Shown here: in pieces, positions 28,801 to 40,800 of the stretch | Layout: the number at the start of each line of letters is the position of its first letter | Position numbering within the stretch: position 1 is the first letter of the stretch | Source: Patiria pectinifera | Lineage: Eukaryota; Echinodermata; Asteroidea; Valvatida; Asterinidae | NCBI GenBank assembly: GCA_029964075.1 | Contig: CM057144.1 | Span: 6,161,281-6,225,280, forward strand | Length of the DNA: 64,000 bases | Direction: 5' to 3' | Program-made: the position numbers and the translations under genes | Notes under the pieces: generated by a model | Seen by the model: only the letters and a program-made list of their open reading frames with translations | Databases searched by the model: none | Told to the model about the DNA's origin: nothing

Positions 28801-31800
28801 GTCCAGATCCTCGAAGCACAGTGCAATCTCCTGCATTCCAGATTGTCCCACCATGCAGCTTTCAAGTAACCTGACCTCCCTTGCTCACTGTTCACTGTGG
28901 CATCCTTGATACTTGCTTTAGCATACAGAGTGCGTGAACCTAGGACCATTCAATCAAATGTTACAGCGTAACCATTCAATCAAATGTTCTAATTTGTGAT
29001 GTCATATTTTATTCCAGATTGCCCCAGCATGCAGGTTCCCAGTAACCTTACCTCCCTGGCTCACTGTGGCATCCTCAACACTTGCTTTGGCATGCATTGC
29101 TGCCTGGATGTGAACCTTGGACCGCTGAATCACTCATTCAGTGCCTCTATGGTGATAGATCCGTGCCTGGGCCAGCTGACCCTACAGTTTGGCAACTGGC
29201 AGTACAGTAAATCCCTCTCACACCTGGACTTTGACATCAGTCAGGAGATTACCATTGGAAACTTTATAACACTTGGGTAATAACACTGGTTTTTTTTATT
29301 GTGCGTAACGTGTAACCTTGCATACAGAAGATCTCAAATCTAAGAAAATGTATTGATAATGGAATGGGTCTGCAGTATAACAATTGACTGTCTCAGTGTT
29401 TTGATTAATAATATGATAAATGCACACAACTTTATATTTGTTTGATTTTCATTTTAAATAGTCGTGCAGTGTAATTTGCTAGTCGCTTAACATTGCTGAG
29501 TTAAACATGCCAACATTGACAAGCAAAGATTATCTTCTGCATATGACCTCTCATTGAATTTGAAGTGAAGGAGTTTGCCATTTGAACCGTTGAAAGTTCT
29601 TTGTGTGACCAGCAGTTTTTGCATGTTTTGATAATGCAGATACACACTGGCTCTCATGGATGGTCAGATATCAGTCAGTCTGTCTATAGATGCCTGCATC
29701 GATAGTCATTGCACAGGACAACTAATGATCTTAGATGGTGCGGTATCTCCTCTTCCTATGTGCTTTCCCAACGGAACCATCTCCTGGAAGAATTTACCAG
29801 GTAGGACTGCTAAATGTAATTTTACATTGAAAGAAAACCTTTTGCTTAAATCCATGCTTCTGTGTCTGCTTGTTTGTTCCTGTTCATGCCCATGTCATTC
29901 TGTCTGTGTGAAAGATATCCTGCTGGGACTGGAATGTAGGATCTAAAGGCCAGGGGCCGTATTCACAAAACTCAAACTTAAGAGATAACTTAAGCCAGAC
30001 TTAAATCTTAGCACCCTACTAACTTAAGTGGGACGCTTAATATGGTATTCACGAAAGATCTAAGCACCCCAATTATATTAGTGCTCAACTTAACTTAAGT
30101 GTTCAAAACAGTCACTCTTGCTCAATGCACAAAATATGTACGTCATAAACGTTCCTACACAGCAGCAGTTAAATCAATAATGTGCGTGCTTCCTTAACAT
30201 AATCATGCGTGCCCGTATTCTGCGACGCAGTTTCCAAGCTCAATTTAATACACAAAAACTTATCTGCGTCACGCGCGCGTCCACCTAGTTCGTCATGCAC
30301 ATCGTATGCTCTCATCAGTGCATGTAGTTATTTACCATAGTTTTTACGGTCGTTTGAACAACTAAACTACAAGTGAATTGTTCATTTTATTTACTATCGA
30401 GTATGAAACAAATTGTCATGATGATTTATGTCATACGCGCTGGAAGGTAAGACAGTTAATTTTAATTAATAGCCTTTCGGCAGTCACGTGGTAGGACTGT
30501 GCATGCCATTACATTGGTTTCGTCAATCGTACCCGTGCCGCCTGCATAAAAATCAACAAATCGTTCGAAAATGACTGTCAGAATGTCGACGAACTACAAT
30601 CTTAGGGTTGTCACACATTAATTTCAACTTGGCTTTCCTTTTACAATCATTCGTTATTGACGATATTTCCCTCTACCCCTAGAAAGTCCAATTTTGTGCC
30701 TAAAAATACCAACCAACAGAAAGGAATAAAGCCGCCATGACACCCTAGTGCCCCACTTAACTTGACTTAAGACAGGTCCGACCACACTTAGATTTAAGTC
30801 ATGAAAATAAGTGGTGCGCTTAGTGAAAATGCTTTGTGAATACTGCTTAAATTGTAAAACTAGTCTAAGTCGCATATTTAAGTGGGGTGCTTGCTTTTTT
30901 ATGACTTAACCCTAAAGGGGCTGGGGGGGGGGCGGAATCCGCCCCCCACTCAACATTTTCCGTGATAGCCTCTAAAAAATTTTTTTTCGCGACCCGAGCT
31001 GTTATGACTTTTTAGCCTCGAGCTTTGCGCATCTTTTGATACCAAAAACATAAAAATCGGACCACGGGTTGCCGCGTAGCGAAAAATTTTCCGGCGCTAC
31101 GCACCGTGAAAACTGAATTTTCGCATATACGTCGTGTACACAGAGCAGAATTGCCATTCATACATATGAATAATTAATTAGCCATAATTCCAAAACACTT
31201 TGACCAATAGTCATGAAATTTCTTGGGTATGTTTAGGAAGAGTTGCTCTATGCATGTGCCGAGTTTCAAAAATTTTCGTCACTCGATGGCCGAGATCTTA
31301 GGGACGGGGGGGCGGAATCTGCCCCCCCCCCCCCCGAGATGGTCAAAATAACCCGGCCCCTTTAGGGTTAAGTCTTTTTGTGAATACTGCCCCAGTTCAT
31401 ACTTAGTGTGAATGCGTATGCAAAGTGAGTTTGGAGTCACGAAACACTCGCTGCAAAATTTACCAGAATTAAAATGTGTTCAACTTTAAAAACTTCGCAG
31501 CGCAAATACTTGCCAAGAAAAGATAACTTTGCTTTCACATATAAGCCGGCCTTAGTTTTTATGAAAGGAAAACCTATGTAAATGTCATTTGTTTGACCTC
31601 TTGTGTTTTTTTTAGGTATCAGCTACATGACAATATGCTGTTTTGTTTTGATCACTGCTAGGTATAACCTCCATTTCTCAGTTGGGAAGCCTGGATGCTG
31701 GATTTGAGGCTGTGGCTCAGGCTCTTGGCTTACCATCACGTCTAGTCTCGGCCTCACCTTGCCCACCTGTCATCCTGCCTGGCCAGTCTGGAGGTAGGGA

Positions 31801-34800
31801 CAGTCTGCTGTGGGTGTGACAGCTGTTCATATTTCTGTTGCAAATTTGGTCAAGAATTCTCATTATTTGTGCTTAAGTGATGAATATTTGCAGATTCTTG
31901 AAACTTTGCTAAGTATATTGACTTTACAGAATGCATGAACGAAGCTTATTTTCAAATTTTCTGGGATTTTTAGTGTGGAATTGATTGCCATAATTATATA
32001 GAATTACAATAATATGAATTGACTTTGAACCAATACAAATGTAGCTTACCTGTCAATTGGATGCCACATGGAGCAGAAATTTTGACCGGTGGTACCTAAT
32101 AATGACCACATCCCCGCGGCATTTAATAGAAACATATATCATAGACCCTATGTTGCTGCTGTTGGACCTTTGGTGACCATTAACTCCTCTACTGATTATT
32201 TCGTGCAGTTTTATTTTTCACCAAATCTCATCCCTGATAAACTTCTCTGAAAATGTCAAAGAAAAAAGTATCAATTGCATTTCGTTTTACACATTTACCT
32301 CAGCTAGAGCACAGCTCAAGTGACAGCAGCGTAACTTTATTTAGCCTATTGATGATAAACAACATAAACATTGCCGAATGAACTTAGCTATTCTTAAAAA
32401 AACTCTCCTCCTATGTCAGTATCACCATTTGTTTTTGTTTTTCCCCGTAGCGTGTCCACACCTTCCCTCTCTGCCCACCCTTCCATCAGGGGTGGTATGT
32501 CACTATTCAGATACCTGCCTGGGAGTGGAGTGTTGCCTAGCAGTAGACCTTGGCGTCATCAGTCGCACCCTGAGGGCCTGGTTGATTGTAGACCCCTGTG
32601 ATTTCAAACTGAGCGTTGGATTTGAGAACTGGAGTTACAATGTCACTCTTTTGAGGTATGGGTGACTCTGTAGTGGACTCTTGATGCAAGCAGAGAGAGA
32701 GAGAATAGACGGACCTGGGCCCAATATTTCAGGGCGCTGCTCTGTACAACAATTTGCTTAGCATAAACAAGTCTGGCTTAAAAAGGCAGGTCAACAGCCA
32801 AAACTCAATGGGATTTTCATGCTTAGCAAACAACCGCTGAATCATGAGCAATATACATCACATGGAGTTTTTGCTGATAATCTGCTTTCATAAACCAGAC
32901 TTTTTTGTGCTAAGCAATTTTTTTTGTGCTTAGCCGTGAAATTAGCCCCTGGGCACAGCATTGCTACATGCTCAAGGCGGCCCCCAGTAATGAAGGAGCA
33001 TTGTGTCAGCCTTTGTTCAAAGTAAAGCTGTGTCCAAATAACTTGGCTACGGCTGCAATTTATAGAAGCTGCTGACTGGAGAACAGTCCTCAGGAATAAA
33101 GAAGTGTAAATAAAATGTGTTTGAAGACTGCTTCATCATATATAATGTAAGTGAAATAATGGCAAGCGCATAATGATGAAAGACCAACATGGCACCATTC
33201 AAATATGTAATAAAGACAACTTGCAGAAAGTTACAGTCCTGTTAAATTGGCCTTTATTGCAGTTACAAGTGGGGCAAAGTGACAAGGGAAAGACTGAGTG
33301 ATGTGGTCTTACTCACCTTCACCGTCGACAAGACCACAGACAACCGTAACTTCCTCCTCTCCCTCTCCCTGCAACTCTGCATTGCTGGAGTCTGTGCTCC
33401 TGACATTGTCATCCTTCAGGACTTCACAGCACCAATACCATTCTGTAATCCCAACGGCACTTTGGAGTGGACTCAAGACTTGGGTAAGTCTTGTGTTTAC
33501 AACCAGGACTCAAAACGGGATTTTAAACACGAAATCTGGCAATTCCAATAAGCCAGGCACTGTGAGCAGGTCTTTGAGAAAGGTGTTTCTTTCTACTTTA
33601 AGTTGTTAACTATGAGCGATTGGCAGGAAAAAATAATTTATAACATAGAAATCAGTAAGTATTAAGAGCACAACCAACAAGGGCATAAATCCTGGGGTGG
33701 GCCATAGTATTTTCTCTTCTCTCACAGGTTTGTGAAGGGTGTACTAAATTAAAAAAACAATCCTCTGTTGTCCTGCAACAAAATAGAGGTTGTTGTGAAA
33801 AGAACCTATTTCAAATTAAAAAAAGGAAAACTGGCCACTCTTGAATATAGTTTCAATTAAAAGTTAACCATGTGAACCACCAGGAATGGACATAAAGCAT
33901 ATTTACATACAGTATTTACATACATCAACCCAATTTATTATGATGGAAAAGCCTATTTTCACCAACAATCGATAGTAGTCGACAAATCTGACAAATAAAA
34001 AAATAAGTTTCAGCTGAATTCCTGTTCCCCCCGAGTTTTAACTCTGTCCCAATGTGTTTGATTCTGGGTTGGGGACAACATTCTGAAATTAGCTGACTGC
34101 TGTATGGTTTGTACCTGTACTCTTTGATTGGAGTAATAAGATTGTTCTGAGTTTTGATGTTGTCACCTTGTGTTCGCGCCTCAGTTGGTGGCATTGGTGA
34201 CTATGCTAGTGGCCTGGTGGTGAACCGTCTCGGTGTCAGCGCTGATGTTCTCCTGCCTCAACCATGCAGCGGTCCACCAGAGCAGATCACACCATCAACC
34301 ACAGGCAAGTGTCTATTAAGTGTGTGATTTAACTTATTGAAAACTACTACTTTGTTTAGCTACTTTGTTCTCTGAATCCTGTGGTTGTAGTAGCTGCCAG
34401 CAGAATCTGTAATTCTTGCTTAAGAAAAGCTATTGACAAGTGCAAATGAAGTGTCCTGCAGTTATTTGTACGCAGAGCCTTCACACGATAAAAAGGAAGA
34501 CCCATTAAAACTAATTTACTCTCTACTGGCAGAATTAAAATCTGCAGCCAATTTCACAAAACTTTACATAATGGCGCAACTCTGCTTGCACCACAAAAGC
34601 TGCGCATCATTTCAGTTCTGACACATTTCACGAAATTAAGTCTCATAGTGAGTAAGTCTGCAACTTGCACAACAAATTATGGCGTAACTCGCACAATCAT
34701 TTTAGGTGGCATAAATTGTGGCGTAGCAATGACCTATTTTACAAATGGATCATGATCATCGTGGAGCCTGTCATTGCACAACTTATCAAGGTTTATAATA

Positions 34801-37800
34801 CAAGACACCTACAGCTTTGTGTTTGAAGTAAATGAATTGCTATTTTACTTGTGGCAGACTTTTTAGAGTTGCTGCGTGATTCCGGAGAAAGTCGGACAAA
34901 ACTGTTTTTAAAATGGCGGGCTAAGGTGATTCAACAACGTTTTTGTGAACCAACAAACTCACACACAAACAGCCTTATCAACCTCATCCAAGATATTAGA
35001 TTATTTAAAATGTTGCAGCTATGTCAAGTTTTGTGAAATCGATCGTAAGTTTATTGCACAGCTGCGCAACAGATTTGTTGCATAAGTCCTACGCATGGCG
35101 CAAGCTTGGCACTTTTTTAGTGAAATCGGCTACTAGTCCCCTTTCGGATGGTCAAATCCCTTTCAAAACAGTCCTAGTCCCTGTGAGTGTAGCAAGTATG
35201 ATCTCTCCTCATTTGTTAAACGGTATGTTCTGCAGAAACCAATGTTTCTAGTTAAATAATGAGTGAATCATGCCAATAATGAAACATGAAAGTGGATAAT
35301 TATAACCTGCTATATTTCAAATGCACTACGGCAATTATAAAGACATAACCTTGGCAGTTATGTTCATCCCCAGTTGCTTGTAACTTGATGAGTGATTTGA
35401 CTTGTGCTTGGCTTGTTCTCGACTCAGCTACTACTCTGTTTGAAACCAGATCTACAACCCTCGTAAGGGACTTCTAGATTGAGGGGAATATAGGGCTGGG
35501 TTGGGAATGTCCTATGTAATTAGTAGTATTTTTAAATGCAAAGAACCACAATTTTTCTCACATTAGGCTGCAGTTCCCTCTCCCTGCCATCCTCCATCGC
35601 CCAGTACTGCTCCCTGGACCAGTCTTGTCTCGGGGTGGGTTGCTGCTTGAACCTTGACCTGGGCGTAGTTCAGAGGTCATTCTCAGTCTGGATGACGCTG
35701 GACCCCTGCACTCGTACCTTCTCATTTGGCTTTGAGAAATGGAGTCACACAGAGATGTTCAGCATACAACTATTGCAGTGTAAGAAGCGCTGGAATTTAG
35801 AATTGACCTTGCCATCAAAACTGATTTATCAACTTACAGTCTTTTCAAACATGAAAGTAATGTAAGATATTAAAGTGTATGAATTTCATTGGCCAAATTT
35901 CAAGCCCATGGCTATATTACTTGTTATATAACTGACATACAGATCCTAGTCATTTGATTGGTGGAACTCACATCACGTGACATTCGTTATTGCTCCCATT
36001 CACGCCGCGGCTCAAAAAGTACTATCCGCCCATGGGGAATCGGAAATACTATTCAACAGTTAGGATCATGACGCTGTATTTGTGTGCAAATGCATGCTAG
36101 TGTGCGCGCTCAGCGTTGCGCATAGTGCGTATTGTTCCAAAGAGCCAGCGCTACAGCGTTTGGTTCAAACATTTTCGTGAAGGGGTGGTTTGGAAGAGAG
36201 AAATACGTTTTCCTCCAGTTTTGTATTGAAAAAAAAAGTTCAAATATATCAAATGACAAGGATCTATGTGTCAGTAATATACATGTAAAACAAATATTTA
36301 GTGGCTTTAAATTGTGAAATGGGAGGAATATTATCGCTCGGTAAAATCTGGACTTTTCCAGTTCACTCGGCTTCGCCTCGTGAAATGGAAAAGTCTAGAT
36401 TTTACCTTGCGATAATATTCCTCCCATTCCACGCTGATCTGAGCCACTCAATATTTGTATACTCTTAATCTCCACAACGAATACAATTTTTAAGTAAAAC
36501 ATTGAGTAAGACAACCAAAAAGAGAGCTCAACCAAACAAATTCAATGGTATGAATGAGTTTTTTTGTGCATGTTCACATTCCAACAAAACTTTGCGAGAT
36601 AAAAAAATGTACATCAAAGAACAACCGATACATTTTTCATCTGTTATTATTTATGAAATCCTTTTTTTATTTTCACAGCTCATTCCTTTGAGAAAAAGCT
36701 AGGAGATTTGAAAATCAGGTAAGGTCAATCATGTCCAGCAGTCCATACATGTAGGCTCCCATATCCATGTCGCTAGTTAACTCTTCCACTTTCAAACCAT
36801 GTTATATTTGTATACTATATAGTCAACCACTTGACTTGTTTTATTAAGCTCGCCCCTCTGTAACAGACTCTTATTCATTGCAGGTATGACGTGGAGCGTC
36901 CCCACAATACTATCTATGACGTGGATCTAGACATCAGCTTGTGCTGGCAGGGTGTGTGTGATGAACCCATTGTCATTCTCAGAGATGCAATGTTCTCAGG
37001 ATCACATTGTGCTGATCAGCAAGGTGGAGGCAGCAGCACAAGGAGGAAAAGGAGAAGCGTGGACGACCTGTGAGTGGGCAATTTTAAATGATTACCAAGT
37101 GGTTTTGACAACCATCAAATGCCTCCCAAAAGACTTACTCTTTGAAGCCGTAGCCTGATTAACGAAGAAATGCAGAAGTTCATTGGCTTACTCAAATATT
37201 ATATATAGCAGGGGTGAGATTTGGCAAGATCTTCCCGATTTCAGGATTTCTATAAAGTAACCAGGGTTCGACCTTAGCGGTGGTCCGCTGGCCAAATGCC
37301 AGTTGAATTGCCGGCGGACCAGCTGAAACACCTTGCCAAGTGGTCCGGCTGGCCAGCTGAAAAAATCTGCGTCAAAAAAATGCTTGTTGTATTTATTTGG
37401 TTTCTTACTTACATTCGCTATTTTTTCAAAAGAAACCTCCGTTATTTTTACAAATTCGCTTCGCGATATGACTACTTCGCAATTCGATGTCACGGTGACT
37501 ATAATCATGTGCGTAATCCAGCCCAATGCGGCGATGACTGGTTCCCGCCGCGCCAATTTAGAAGACATCATGATGAAAATGCGGTAACTAGTCTGTGCAC
37601 GGCTATGCGGCGATCGATAGCACTAGCATGGCTATGCATCGTGCAGGCGCCAGGCACGTGCTCTGTCAACTGGTCGGATTCGACATCGTAAAAATGCCAA
37701 GAAAACACCGATGGAGAAAGAACATTTTTGCAAGTTAATTTTATACAGAATTGATCTAGCTTGTCTGTGTATGTATTTTCTGTGTTCAAGAGTTCATTTT

Positions 37801-40800
37801 GAGCACGCACTACTCGTATTTGGAGTGATACATGCTGTGTGTTTCCCGAAATTTTTGACTGTGAAAACGGGTCTGTCGGCCCATGGTGGGCCGCGCGCCA
37901 CACACGCACGCATCACACACCTCAAAGTTTTGGCCCGCTCCCCACGTCTTGACTAGCGTTGTGCATATGGTGCGAACGACCTGAATGTTCCATTATTTTT
38001 TGGGTATTCCTTACTTTTAGGACCCCTTTCCTATATAAGGTTAAAAGACTCACCAAAACAGCTGACTAAATGACACTCAAAAAGTGACATTCTGATATTT
38101 CTTGGCACATTTGAACAGTTGGCAATGACACCTCTTGAATATCAGCAGGTTTGATTTTGTAGACGATGACAAACAGAAAATAGATTTAAAAAGCAAGATG
38201 GCGAACTGCAAAAAAAGGTAGGAAAGTCACTTTTTCTTTGAAAGTGCTTTCAAAATTATAACTAATATGAGTTTGTCTGAAGAAAAAAGACTTCTTTAGC
38301 CTGCAAAAGTCAATTTGGTACCGGACAGTCATCTGCAATAGTCAGTTTTGAACAGAACTCGTACAAAATAGAGGTGTCCTAAAAGTAAGGATTACGATTT
38401 TTTGAAATTATCGAACGTAAATATATTGACAATAATTAAAGGTAGGTTTTTTTTCACTTTTTGTCGCCATTTCGTGTATAGCTTTCGTAGTGCAATGAAA
38501 ATAATTCAGGCTAATACTTCGCATATAAGTAATTGAATACCCCATTCAATCTGCATAAAAAAAATTGGAAAAAAAAGAAGAATTTCCGACCGACCGACCC
38601 TATTTTTGAAAGGCATGTAATCGGAAGCAGAACTATTTTTTGGGCCTAATTAAGGTAGGTTTTATGCACTTTTTGTGGCCATCATTTTGTGTATAGCTTT
38701 CGTAGTCAAGGGCGGATCCGGGGGGCAAAGGGGGCCATGGCCCCCCCCCCAAAAAACGAAACCAATTTTTTTATATTTTTTTTATGTGACATCGCAATAA
38801 AGGCAGGCAATGAGTACACCACCATCTTTTCCTCAAAAAAAATTGGTTAAAGTGGTCAGAAATTGCCTCAGATCGCACCACTGAGCATCTAGAATCCAAA
38901 ATGTTTTCGGGGCCCTTAAGCGGGCCCCGAACCCCACGCCGTAATTTTTTGACCCACTTTTTTGGGGACCACAATTTTTTTTGGCCCCCCCAAAAATGTG
39001 TTCTGGATCCGCCCTTGTTCGTAGTACAATGAACATAAATCAGGCTAAAACTTCGCCTACTGAGGCCTAATTGAATACCCCTTTCAAGCTGCATTAAAAA
39101 AAAAATTGGCCAAAAAAACCCCAAAAAATCTGACCTACCAACCCTCTTTTTAAAAGGCATGTAATCTGAGGCAGAACTTATATTTTTTTGCGGCCTTAGA
39201 TCATGGAGGAAGAAAATAGACCTCTATTGCTCAGGTGACATGGGTGTTGACTATAGTCTAGTTATGACTTATGTGAAACTGATTAACTGGTGGGTACACG
39301 CCAGTGTTGGAGCAAAGGCTTTGACCCTCAAGGCCAAGGCCAAGGCCAAGGCTTTGACCCTCAAGGCCAAGGCCAAGGCCAAGGCCAAGGCTTTGACCCT
39401 CAAGCCTCGAGGCCAAGGCCAAGGCTTAACCCTCAAGGCCAAGGCCAAGGCCAAGGCCAAGGCCAAGGCCAAGGCCCTGTTTTATGAAATGACCACTAAT
39501 ATAGAACTAATAATAGTCACATGAGTGACACATCATCACGCAAGGGCGGATCAAGAACACAATTTGCGGGGGCAAAGAAATTTTGGTCCCCCTAAAAAAA
39601 GTGGGTCAAAAAACTACGGCTTGGGCTTCGGGGCCCGCTTAAGGGCCCCGAAAAAATGTTGGATTCCAGATGCTCTGTGGTGCGATTTGAGGCAATTTCT
39701 GACCATTTTAACCGATGTTTTTTTGAGGAAAAGATGGTGGTGTACTCATTGCCTGCCTTTATAACGACGTCACATAAAAAAAAATGGTTTCGGTTTTTTT
39801 TTTTGGGGGGGGGGAGCATGGCCCCTTTTGGCCCCCCTGGATCCGCCCTTATCATCACGAATTGCTCGTTACGAAGAACAACATTTCTTTAATTGCAATC
39901 AACATGCTCGCATAGGCCTACACCGTTTTATGACTGCATTGTATCTATTAAAGTATAAGTTCAGGTCTTCAATATGGTTTAACTAAACAAAATAATGATT
40001 TACTTCTATATTGACACACAATTCTCCCAAGTGTAACAAAAGGGGGATTCAAGAAACTGATTTGGGAAATTTTTATTTGCTGGCCCAACATGGTCAGAAA
40101 TATCAGCATTATCTAAAACAGATACCGGTACATGCAAATCTTTAGCACTTATCAGGGAGACGTATACAACCAATCAGATCTATTCCATAGTTATATGCAA
40201 TTAAAGTGATCATCTCATTAGCCCCACAAGTGTACGGAATATTTTTGCAGCAAATCTACTACAATGGTAACAAAATGTGATGCTACAAAAGTGGAAGTGT
40301 GCCCAACACACAAATCTATAGGGTGCTTCCCTCCTCCATGGTAATACGATTAAAATGGTCGATTAAAATGGTAACAGCAAAATTTCGAACAGATTTATCT
40401 GGAAAATGCAAAAATCTATGGGCCTTGAAGAGCCTTGACTCAAAATTGCAAGGCCCTGAACCCTCAAGGCCAAGGCCAAGGCCAAGGCTTTTGCCCTCAA
40501 GCCTCGAGGCCAAGGCTAAGGCCCTAAAATCCAGCCTTAAGGCAGCCTTAAGGCCAAGGCCCAGCATCAAGGCACTACATCACTGGTACACGCTGTATAA
40601 GACGGACCAGTCAAAAACCTGGCGGACCAGTCAAAATTCTAGCCAACTGGTCCGGCTGGCCAGTCAAAAAAAAGTTAAGGGCAACCCCTGGTAACCCTTT
40701 TGAAATCTGGAATTCCTGAGGTTTACATATGCAAGTTTATTTATAGAAACAAATGATATTAGGGGTGCCTAAAGGCATATAATATACAAAGATTTACCTA

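Larger units (their letters stand above)
37262..40690. mobile_element. Possible 3.4-kb hAT-like composite element
   Basis: The left end CAGGGTTCGACCTTA and the inverse of the right end (CAGGGGTTGCCCTTA) are similar. The motif TGGTCCGGCTGGCCAG recurs just inside both ends, as transposase-binding motifs often do. Two hAT-like MITEs and two AAGGCC minisatellites lie inside. GTAAC adjoins both ends but does not give a clean 8-bp duplication. No intact transposase was recognised. Confidence 0.5.

Noticed and set aside
28538-28909. 123-residue open frame upstream of the exon 21 pseudo-exon
   Set aside because: It overlaps the pseudo-exon in another frame and shows no domain; treated as intron.
37711-37956. 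81-residue open frame that might be a transposase fragment in the 3.4-kb element
   Set aside because: No catalytic or zinc-finger motif is recognisable, so I do not call a gene.
39240-39524. Open frames rich in GQGQGF or KAKALT repeats
   Set aside because: These are translations of the AAGGCC minisatellite, in several frames on both strands.
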